From Actinoplanes subtropicus (lineage in GTDB: Bacteria; Actinomycetota; Actinomycetes; Mycobacteriales; Micromonosporaceae), in the NCBI RefSeq assembly GCF_000721705.1, contig NZ_JOJL01000010.1:62001-126000 (forward strand): a DNA stretch of 64,000 bases, given 5' to 3'. A program made the translations under genes and the position numbers. The stretch's first letter is position 1. Every line of letters begins with the position of its first letter. Under the pieces are notes generated by a model. That model made no database searches and was not told where the DNA came from. It saw only the letters and a program-made list of their open reading frames with translations. This document shows positions 8,841 through 15,015 of this stretch, in pieces.

Positions 8841-9596
8841 ATGGCGAGGGTTCAGATCGATCAGGTTGACGGGGTCGCCGTGGTGCGGCTCGCGAACGGC
8901 AAGGTCAACGCGCTCGACCTGGAACTCCTGGAGGAGATCACCGACGTCTTCCACGGGATCACCGCGGACTCGGTGGTGCTTACCGGCGCCGGGCCGAACT
9001 TCTCCGCCGGGGTCGACCTGTGGCGCGTGGCCGAGGGCGGTGCCGACTACGTACGAGCGTTTCTGCCCGCTCTCGATCGGGCGTTCCTCGCCGTCTTCGG
9101 CCTCGGGAAGCCGACCGTCGCCGCGATCAACGGGCATGCGGTCGCGGGCGGGGCGATCCTCGCCGCGGCCTGCGACCACCGGGTCATGGCGACCGGCCGG
9201 GGCACGATCGGCGTCACCGGCATGCTGGTCGGGATGGCGTTCCCGCCCACCGCGCTGGAGATCCTCGGGTACGGGTTCGGCGAGCCGGGCGCCCGTCGCG
9301 CCGCGCTGACCGGGCACAAGCTCGACCCGGCGGAGGCGCTCGCGGCCGGTTACGTCGACGAGCTCACGGCGCCGGACCTGCTGGTCGACACCGCCGTCGC
9401 CCGGGCCCGGCCGCCCGCCTCGCCGGACGCGTACCGGCTGACCAAGGAGCAGCTCCAAGCGGGCGTGCACGAGCGGCTGGCCCGGCGGCGGCCGGTCTTC
9501 GACCCGCAGATCCTGGACCTGTGGCTGGCCGCGATCGAAGACGGCCGGATCCCGCGGTACATGGCGTCGCTCGGCGGCCCGGAACGCGCTCGCTGA
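8841..9596 (+). CDS. Enoyl-CoA hydratase/isomerase (crotonase) family protein lacking catalytic glutamates
   Basis: The protein has 251 residues with a full crotonase fold. The oxyanion-hole segments GPNFSAGVDL (~residue 53) and INGHAVAGGAILAAACDHRV (~95) are intact. The two positions that carry catalytic Glu in hydratases look replaced: the PE(I/V)xxG site reads IGVTGMLVG, and the helix before LTG reads ARRAALTG. It is therefore probably an isomerase, thioesterase-like or other crotonase rather than a true hydratase (inference from unaided alignment). It starts 42 nt after the oxidase and ends before the MarR operator region. Confidence 0.88.
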   Translation: MARVQIDQVDGVAVVRLANGKVNALDLELLEEITDVFHGITADSVVLTGAGPNFSAGVDLWRVAEGGADYVRAFLPALDRAFLAVFGLGKPTVAAINGHAVAGGAILAAACDHRVMATGRGTIGVTGMLVGMAFPPTALEILGYGFGEPGARRAALTGHKLDPAEALAAGYVDELTAPDLLVDTAVARARPPASPDAYRLTKEQLQAGVHERLARRRPVFDPQILDLWLAAIEDGRIPRYMASLGGPERAR

Positions 9597-9646
9597 CTTT
9601 CCCGCGCATGGGCAGCCGCCGGTAGCCGACGTCACAGCCCAAGTAG

Positions 9647-9687
9647 TTGACGCGTCATCCGTGTCCGGCGCACGATTGACGCGTCAA
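9647..9687. promoter_or_regulatory. Twin MarR operators upstream of marR
   Basis: Two copies of TTGACGCGTCA(A/T) lie 29 bp apart, centred near 9652 and 9681. The second is the perfect 14-bp palindrome ATTGACGCGTCAAT at 9675-9688. A half site (TGACGC) overlaps the marR start. Such symmetric sites directly before a marR gene usually mediate autorepression. Confidence 0.75.
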
Positions 9688-9703
9688 TCATCTGGGGTGA
9701 CGC

Positions 9704-10180
9704 ATGAAGAACACCGCCGCCGTCGAACGCCGCCGGCTGACCTCCGCGGAGCTGGCCGTCTGGCGCTCGCTGTTCGACACCACCGCCGAGCTGCGCCGCC
9801 GGCTGGCCGCCCAACTGGCCGCCGACTCCGGCCTCTCCCCCGGCGACTACGCGGTCCTGCTCGCCCTCGCCGAGGCGGCCGGCCGCCGGTTGCGCTCGTC
9901 CGAGCTGGCCGACGCGATCGATTGGGAACGCAGCCGCCTCTCCCATCACGTCGGCCGGATGGAGAAGCGTGGCCTGATCGAGCGGGTCGAGTGCGCGACC
10001 GACAGCCGCGGCGCCGAGGTCGTGCTGACCGAGGACGGCGCCCGCATCTTCCGCAACGCGACCGCCCCGCACGCCCGGGCCATCAAGCGGCACTTCGGCG
10101 ACGCGCTCAGCCCCGCCCAGTTCGACGCCCTCGACGACATCCTGCGCGCCCTCACCACCCACCTGGAGGCCACCCGATGA
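9704..10180 (+). CDS. MarR family transcriptional regulator
   Basis: The protein has 158 residues. The winged helix lies at about 50-115: LSPGDYAVLLALAEA, then LRSSELADAIDWERSRLSHH as recognition helix, and the wing with RVECATDSRGAEVVLTEDG. MarR proteins are dimeric repressors released by small phenolic or oxidant ligands. Two palindromic operators lie 16-57 bp upstream, so autoregulation is likely. The stop overlaps the next gene's start (ATGA), so the reductase is co-transcribed and is probably a regulated target. Confidence 0.93.
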   Translation: MKNTAAVERRRLTSAELAVWRSLFDTTAELRRRLAAQLAADSGLSPGDYAVLLALAEAAGRRLRSSELADAIDWERSRLSHHVGRMEKRGLIERVECATDSRGAEVVLTEDGARIFRNATAPHARAIKRHFGDALSPAQFDALDDILRALTTHLEATR

Positions 10181-10818
10181 GCCACATCGCCGTGCTGGGC
10201 GCGGGTCACACCGGCCCGATCGTCGCCCGGATGGCCGTCGAGGGCGGTCACCGGGTGTCGATCGCGACGTCCGGCGACCCGGACCGGATCGCGCTGATCG
10301 CCCAGGTGCTCGCGCCGGGCGCGGAGGCGCGCTGGGCCGGCGACGCCGTCCGGGAGGCGGACGTCGTGGTGCTCGCCCTGCCGATGCACGCCTTCCTCGA
10401 GCTCGACCCCGCGCCGTTCGCGGGCAAACTGGTCGTCGACATCATGAACTACTGGCCGCCCAACGACGGCGTGCTCGCGCTGTTCGAGAACACCGATCGC
10501 GGCAGCAGCGCGGTGGTCGGCGAGCGGCTGGCCGGCGCCACGGTCGTGAAGACGCTCAACCACATCGGCTACCACGACATGGACGTACGGCGGCGGCCCG
10601 CGGGCGCGGCCGGCCGGTTGGCGCTCGGCGTGGCGGGCGACGACCCGGCCGCCGTCGACACGGTCGCCGACCTGATCGACGCGTTCGGCTTCGATCCGGT
10701 CCGCTTCGGTTCGCTCGCCGCCGGTCGCGGTTTCGAGCCCGGGCAGCCGGTCTTCGGCGCCCTGCTCACCCGCTCCGAGTTCCTCGACGAGCTGGGGTCG
10801 CCCGCGATCAGTGGGTGA
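10177..10818 (+). CDS. NAD(P)-binding F420-reductase-like oxidoreductase
   Basis: The protein has 213 residues. The N-terminal Rossmann motif is HIAVLGAGHTGPIVARMA, followed by ADVVVLALPMHAF and VVDIMNYWPP. This matches the NADPH-dependent F420 oxidoreductase / 6-phosphogluconate-like NAD-binding family (PF03807 type). The start overlaps the marR stop by 4 nt, giving a two-gene operon with its regulator. The protein probably reduces a cofactor or quinone-like compound sensed by MarR (inference). The substrate is unknown. Many family members annotated as F420 reductases have not been tested. Confidence 0.85.
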   Translation: MSHIAVLGAGHTGPIVARMAVEGGHRVSIATSGDPDRIALIAQVLAPGAEARWAGDAVREADVVVLALPMHAFLELDPAPFAGKLVVDIMNYWPPNDGVLALFENTDRGSSAVVGERLAGATVVKTLNHIGYHDMDVRRRPAGAAGRLALGVAGDDPAAVDTVADLIDAFGFDPVRFGSLAAGRGFEPGQPVFGALLTRSEFLDELGSPAISG

Positions 10819-10869
10819 CCCCGGGCACCTCCGCGCGTGCGCGCGCGCCCGGCCGCCTAGGTTGGGTGC

Positions 10870-11676
10870 GTGAGCAATGTGCTGGATCAGATCATGGCCG
10901 GGGTACGCGAGGACGTCGCCAAGCGGGAGGCGTCGACGAGCCTCGGCGAGATGCGCGCGCGGGCCGCGGCCGCGCCGCCCGCCCTCGACGCGTACGCCGC
11001 CCTGGACCGCCCCGGCGTCTCGGTGATCGCCGAGGTGAAGCGTCGGTCGCCGTCGAAGGGCGAGCTGGCGCCGATCGCCGATCCGGCCGCGCTCGCCGCC
11101 GGCTACGAGGACGGCGGGGCGAGCTGGATCAGTGTGCTCACCGAGGAGCGCCGGTTCGGCGGGTCGCTGCGCGACCTCGCGGCGGTCCGGGAGGCGGTCC
11201 GGATTCCGGTGCTGCGCAAGGATTTCCTGTACGGCGAGTACCAGGCCTACGAGGCCCGCGCGTTCGGCGCCGACGTCGCGCTGCTGATCGTCGCCGCTCT
11301 CGACCAGCCCACGCTGAGCCACCTGCGCGCCCTGCTCGAGGACGAGCTGGGCATGACCGCGCTGGTCGAGGTGCACGACGAGGCCGAGGCCGGCCGCGCG
11401 GTCGACGCCGGCGCGAAAGTGATCGGGGTGAACGCCCGCAACCTGCGCACGCTCGAGGTCGACCGGTCGGTCTTCGAGCGACTGGCGCCGCTCCTGCCCG
11501 ATCGCGCGCTGAAGGTGGCGGAGTCCGGCGTGCGCGGCCCGGACGATCTGATTCGCTACGCCGCTTCCGGCGCCGACGCGGTGCTGGTCGGCGAGGGACT
11601 GGTCACCAAGGAAAGCCCCCGCGACGCCGCCGCCGCTCTCGTCGCGGCCGGCCGTGGGAGCGATCCTCCGGCGTGA
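10870..11676 (+). CDS. trpC: Indole-3-glycerol phosphate synthase
   Basis: The protein has 268 residues from a GTG start. It converts 1-(2-carboxyphenylamino)-1-deoxyribulose-5-phosphate to indole-3-glycerol phosphate in tryptophan synthesis. TIM-barrel motifs are all present: [13 protein letters not shown] (~residue 54), [22 protein letters not shown] (~115), [20 protein letters not shown] (~187) and VAESGV (~216). It stands alone without trpA/B/E neighbours. Many actinobacteria keep a second trpC elsewhere, so this may be an extra copy serving a specialised pathway (inference). Confidence 0.96.
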   Translation: MSNVLDQIMAGVREDVAKREASTSLGEMRARAAAAPPALDAYAALDRPGVSVIAEVKRRSPSKGELAPIADPAALAAGYEDGGASWISVLTEERRFGGSLRDLAAVREAVRIPVLRKDFLYGEYQAYEARAFGADVALLIVAALDQPTLSHLRALLEDELGMTALVEVHDEAEAGRAVDAGAKVIGVNARNLRTLEVDRSVFERLAPLLPDRALKVAESGVRGPDDLIRYAASGADAVLVGEGLVTKESPRDAAAALVAAGRGSDPPA

Positions 11677-11833
11677 CCGGTGGGCGTGCCCGACCCCCGG
11701 ATTGGCGGATCCCGAGGCCGGGCACGCTCGACGCTCGCCGGACCGGAGGGGGTGGCACGGCGAGCCTCGGTACCGGCCGCGGTGAGAGCGGCCGGCACCG
11801 CAGTTTCTGCCACATCACCCTATATTTCAAGTC

Positions 11834-11875
11834 TTGATTTCCGGGCCGCTCGCGAGGACTATGACAACGTTGTCA
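11834..11875 (+). promoter_or_regulatory. Orphan LacI-type promoter/operator
   Basis: TGACAACGTTGTCA (11862-11875) is a perfect 14-bp palindrome with the CG centre typical of LacI-family operators before actinobacterial sugar genes. A possible promoter overlaps it: TTGATT (11834-11839), 17 bp, GACTAT (11857-11862). The downstream gene is def, not a sugar gene, so the element looks orphaned. Promoter assignment is tentative. Confidence 0.6.
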
Positions 11876-11885
11876 AAGCAAGCGG

Positions 11886-11912
11886 AACGCCGGCGACTCC
11901 CCGGCCGGCGTT
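11886..11912 (+). terminator. Hairpin downstream of the orphan operator
   Basis: AACGCCGGC pairs perfectly with GCCGGCGTT over 9 bp with a 9-nt loop. It lies 10 bp after the operator and 70 bp before def. It may terminate or attenuate a short transcript from the orphan promoter. There is no U tract. Confidence 0.5.
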
Positions 11913-11982
11913 ACGGTCGGGCACTGACGGCCGGCGCGAGGGTGTCACCGGTCACGTGGACGCCCCGGCTAGGTTGGTGGGC

Positions 11983-12528
11983 ATGACCGTGCTGGACATC
12001 CGGAAAGTCGGCGACCCGGTGCTGCGCAAGGCCGCCGCCGAGGTGACCGATTTCGACGCCGAGCTGCGCCGCCTCGTCAAGGACCTGAACGAGACGCTCG
12101 CCGCCTCCCGCGGCGCCGGCCTGGCCGCCCCGCAGATCGGCGTGGGCCTGCGGGTCTTCGCGATCGCACCGGAGCTGCCGGGCAACGACCTGAAGCTGGA
12201 CCACCTGGTCAACCCCGTGCTCACCTTCCCGGACGAGGACACCCAGGACGGCTTCGAGGGCTGCCTGTCGATCCCCGGCATCTACCTGGACACCCGTCGC
12301 CGGCTCAACGTGGTGGCCAAGGGCTTCACCGAGCACGGCGACCCGGTGCAGGTGGTCGGCGAGGGCCTGCTGTCGCGCTGCATCCAGCACGAGACCGATC
12401 ACCTCGACGGCATCCTGTTCATCGACCGCCAGGACGAGGCCGGCCGCCGGCGCCTGCTGGACACGATCCGGGAGGCCTCCTGGTTCGAGGGCCTGCCCGC
12501 GCCGGAGGTCCGCGTCAGCCCGCACTGA
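11983..12528 (+). CDS. def: Peptide deformylase
   Basis: The protein has 181 residues from the ATG at 11983. It removes the N-formyl group from nascent proteins at the ribosome. All three metalloenzyme motifs are present: GAGLAAPQIG (~residue 45), EGCLSIPG (~95, zinc-ligand Cys) and QHETDHLDGILF (~135, HExxH). Upstream in-frame codons do not resemble the family, so this start is preferred. A GTG-started membrane protein follows after 22 nt. Actinomycetes often encode several deformylases, so this may be one paralogue. Confidence 0.96.
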   Translation: MTVLDIRKVGDPVLRKAAAEVTDFDAELRRLVKDLNETLAASRGAGLAAPQIGVGLRVFAIAPELPGNDLKLDHLVNPVLTFPDEDTQDGFEGCLSIPGIYLDTRRRLNVVAKGFTEHGDPVQVVGEGLLSRCIQHETDHLDGILFIDRQDEAGRRRLLDTIREASWFEGLPAPEVRVSPH

Positions 12529-12550
12529 GCGCAGGAGCACAATCGACCGG

Positions 12551-13471
12551 GTGAGCTCAGTTTTGCCGGACCTGGTCGGGTTCGCCGTCGCGGCGGCCGC
12601 GGCGGCGCTCTACCTGTGGGGCGTCCGCCGGGTGCGCCGCTGGCCGTGGCGCGACACCGTGGCCTTCCTGCTGCTCGGCGTGGGTTCCTTGGTCGCGGTC
12701 TCCGCGATCGCGCCGGCTCGTTTCCCGGCGTACGCCGTCGAAGTCATGGCTTTGTTGTTGATCGTCCCGTTCCTGATGGCGCTCGGCCACCCCCTGCAAC
12801 TGGCCCTCGGCGCCCTTCCGCCGAGCGGTGCCGATCGATTGCGCCGCGCCCTGGCGAACCCGGTGACCCGGCTGTTCTCCCAACCGATCGTCGGCCCGCT
12901 CATGCTGGCCGTGCTGCCGTTCGGCGTGTTCTTCACCGCGGTGCTGCCGGAAAGCCTGGCCCACCCGGCCGTGCTCGCCCTCCTGCGGCTCGTCCTGCTG
13001 GTCGCGGGCATCATCGTGCTGGTTCCGCTGTGGGAGTCGCAAAACCTCGAGAGCAGGATCCCGTACGCGCTGGCCCTGCTTGTCGCTTTTATCGAGCTGC
13101 TCGCCGACGCGCTGCCCGGCATCATCGTGCGGCTGGACACCCACGTGCTGGCGGCCGGCTACTTCCTCACCCCGCGGCCGCTGCGCGACCAGCAGATCGG
13201 CGGCGACCTGCTGTGGGGGCTGGGCGAGGTGATCGATCTGCCGTTCCTGGTGCTGCTGCTGGTCCAGTGGGTGCGATCGGACGCGCGCGACGCCCGGGAG
13301 GCCGACGAGGCTCTCGACGCCCGCCAGGCCATCGCCCGCCAAGCCGCCCGCCAGGACTCGACAGCCGGGCCGGCGAGCGCCGAGGCGGTCTGGGAGCGGC
13401 CCTGGTGGGAGACGGACGCCTCGGTGTTCGGCGATCGGGCGTCGACATTCGGCGAACAGCCCAAGGACTGA
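12551..13471 (+). CDS. Cytochrome c oxidase assembly protein (caa3 CtaG-like)
   Basis: The protein has 306 residues from a GTG start and about seven hydrophobic segments between residues ~5 and 240. FPAYAVEVMALLLIVPFLMALGHPLQLAL-like stretches and a PLMLAVLPFGVFF helix match the CtaG (caa3-type oxidase assembly, PF09678) family. A charged Ala/Asp/Arg-rich cytoplasmic tail of ~70 residues follows. CtaG helps deliver copper to cytochrome oxidase. It is codirectional with def at 22 nt and converges with a TetR gene. The family call is likely; the copper role is inferred from the family. Confidence 0.78.
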   Translation: MSSVLPDLVGFAVAAAAAALYLWGVRRVRRWPWRDTVAFLLLGVGSLVAVSAIAPARFPAYAVEVMALLLIVPFLMALGHPLQLALGALPPSGADRLRRALANPVTRLFSQPIVGPLMLAVLPFGVFFTAVLPESLAHPAVLALLRLVLLVAGIIVLVPLWESQNLESRIPYALALLVAFIELLADALPGIIVRLDTHVLAAGYFLTPRPLRDQQIGGDLLWGLGEVIDLPFLVLLLVQWVRSDARDAREADEALDARQAIARQAARQDSTAGPASAEAVWERPWWETDASVFGDRASTFGEQPKD

Positions 13472-13473
13472 CC

Positions 13474-14019
13474 TCAGCTCTTGAAAAGCGCCCGGTGGAG
13501 CATTCCGCGCAGCCGGTCGTCGACCGCCGACCGCCCGGACAGCGCGTGATCGGCGAACGCCCCGCCCGCCATCGAGAACGCCAGCATCACGTCGTCCACG
13601 CCGACGCCCGCGTGCACGATTCCGATCGTTTTCGCCCGCTCCACCAACGGTTCGAACGCGGCTCGCGTCCGCTCCGCCAGCCCGGCGAACCATTCGATGT
13701 CCGCCGCCGACAGGATCCGGGTCAGCGAGCGGTGCTCCGCCTGCATCGCGAGCACGAAGTCGAACAGCTCCACCACCCCGTCGTCCCGCCCGGCCAGTTC
13801 GGCCGCCCGCCGTTCGATCCGGGCGACGTTGTCCTCGTGCACCTCGGCCGCCAGCTCCTCGCGGGTGGCGAAGTTGCGGTAGATCGTGGTGCGGCTCATC
13901 TCGGCCGCCCTGGCCACCTCCTCGAGCGGCACGTCGTGGCCCTGCTCGGCGAAGACGCGCCGGGCCGCGGACAGGAGCCGTTCCCGGTTACGGGCGGCGT
14001 CTCGGCGCTTGGGCGGCAT
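13474..14019 (-). CDS. TetR family transcriptional regulator
   Basis: The protein has 181 residues from the ATG at 14019; an upstream ATG at 14046 adds 9 residues. The TetR HTH occupies about residues 7-55: RNRERLLSAARRVFAEQGHD, VPLEEVARAAEMSRTTIYRN, then FATREELAAEV. The C-terminal half is a variable helical ligand domain. It is divergent from the small conserved gene at 14274. The region between them is filled by the 16-bp tandem array, which therefore sits in its promoter zone. Target genes are not evident. Confidence 0.93.
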   Translation of the reverse strand: MPPKRRDAARNRERLLSAARRVFAEQGHDVPLEEVARAAEMSRTTIYRNFATREELAAEVHEDNVARIERRAAELAGRDDGVVELFDFVLAMQAEHRSLTRILSAADIEWFAGLAERTRAAFEPLVERAKTIGIVHAGVGVDDVMLAFSMAGGAFADHALSGRSAVDDRLRGMLHRALFKS

Positions 14020-14083
14020 GCCCCGCACCCTACCCATGGCCGGCACCCGGATGGCGTGCGTGGCCCGTCCGTACGCTGAGCGA

Positions 14084-14179
14084 GATACCAGCCGAGCGAG
14101 ATACTCGCTCGCCGAGATACTAAGTGAGCGAGATACTCGCTCGCCGAGATACTCGCTGGCCGAGATACTCGCCCGGCGA
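14084..14179. repeat. Tandem array A: six 16-bp GATACT units
   Basis: GATAC recurs at exactly 16-bp spacing at 14084, 14100, 14116, 14132, 14148 and 14164. The consensus is GATACTCGCTCGCCGA. The core forms a short inverted repeat, GCGAG-ATA-CTCGC, extended to GAGCGAG-ATA-CTCGCTC in units 2 and 4. It fills the divergent promoter region between tetR and the small protein gene. The same core and period recur at 60443-60586, about 46 kb away. Confidence 0.9.
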
Positions 14180-14273
14180 GAGGGGCGGGCCGGCCGGTTT
14201 CACCCGGAACGAAGGAGGCGCGCCCCGCCCGAGCCGCACCAGACTGGGTTCTTCCGTGCGAGGGAGAACCGGG

Positions 14274-14762
14274 ATGGACGCGCTGCTGGGCACGCTGGGC
14301 GAAGCGGAACTGGCGATAGTGCGGGAGGCGCAACTCGACCGCCTGATCGGCCTGGACGAGGACGAGTTGCTCGCCCTGCACACCCGAGTGCGCCGCCACC
14401 GCGACAAATACGTCAAGCAGTACCGCCGCCAGGCCGCCGCCAGCATCGAACCCGCCGGCGGCCGGGGCAAGGCCCACCCACGCAACTCCCGGGCCCGCGC
14501 CAAGGCGGAACTCTTCGAGAGCATCCTGGCCGGCGTCAGCCGCCTGCTGGCGATAGCCGCCCAGGCGAGCGCCGACGCCCTGCACGCCGAACGCCTGGCC
14601 GAGGAACGCGAGCAGTCCACCCCGGCCCCGCCGCCCGCCAAGGTCACCCGCCTGACCCCGCAGCGCTCGACAAGCCGCCCCAACTCCCCCGATCTGCAAA
14701 AGCGCCGAGCCGCCACCCGCGCTGCCAACGCCCGCCGCCAGGCCCGCAAGGACAGTGCCTGA
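14274..14762 (+). CDS. Small conserved actinobacterial protein, unknown function
   Basis: The protein has 162 residues from the ATG at 14274. The frame is open upstream, but only through the repeat array. The N-terminal half (LIGLDEDELLALHTRVRRHR, DKYVKQYRR, GGRGKAHPRNSRARAKAELF) is helical and very basic and resembles a conserved actinobacterial family without assigned function. The C-terminus is Lys/Arg/Pro-rich (LQKRRAATRAANARRQARKD), which suggests nucleic-acid binding or disorder. No membrane segment is seen. Its promoter region carries the 16-bp array. Confidence 0.75.
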   Translation: MDALLGTLGEAELAIVREAQLDRLIGLDEDELLALHTRVRRHRDKYVKQYRRQAAASIEPAGGRGKAHPRNSRARAKAELFESILAGVSRLLAIAAQASADALHAERLAEEREQSTPAPPPAKVTRLTPQRSTSRPNSPDLQKRRAATRAANARRQARKDSA

Positions 14763-14891
14763 CGCCGCATCTCCCGCCCGATGCCCCGCCACACCTGGCC
14801 CAGAGCATCCTAGGAGGCTAGGTAAGAACCGATCGGAGGCTGGGCAAGAACCGATCAGAAGCGCGCCCGATCGATCGCCGGACACAGAAAA

Positions 14892-14912
14892 GGCGGAGAA
14901 ACGCTCTCCGCC
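14892..14912 (+). terminator. Hairpin terminator after the small basic protein gene
   Basis: GGCGGAGA and TCTCCGCC form a perfect 8-bp stem with a 5-nt loop. There is no clear U tract, as is common in high-GC actinomycetes. Just upstream, 14812-14854, two direct copies of a GGAGGCT-type 22-bp segment are seen. Confidence 0.7.
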
Positions 14913-14936
14913 ACTTCTAACGTATATCGCACCCCC

Positions 14937-14954
14937 GGGCTTGCGGCAAGACCC
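14937..14954 (+). promoter_or_regulatory. Rifamycin-associated element (RAE) upstream of helR
   Basis: GGGCTTGCGGCAAGACCC is a near-perfect inverted repeat. It matches, from memory, the 19-bp RAE consensus GGGGCTTGCGGCAAGGCCC at 17 of 19 positions when the preceding base is included. RAEs precede rifamycin-responsive genes in actinomycetes, including helR. It lies 62 nt before the helR start. Confidence 0.88.
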
Positions 14955-15015
14955 TGGTCAGGGCGCAGAATCGTCGCTCGAGGCCAGGAACCTGCGCAAT
15001 TAGGAGATTCGCCAA

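Larger units (their letters stand above)
11677..11982 (+). other. 306-bp intergenic region between trpC and def
   Basis: No convincing gene is seen; the def frame is open upstream but without family similarity. It holds an AT-rich island (11818-11842), a promoter-like element with a LacI-type operator (11834-11875) and a strong hairpin (11886-11912), listed separately. The order promoter, operator, hairpin, then def is odd for a housekeeping gene. Confidence 0.7.

Noticed and set aside
14084..14179. CRISPR array
   Set aside because: The 16-bp units are contiguous with no unique spacers and no cas genes are present.
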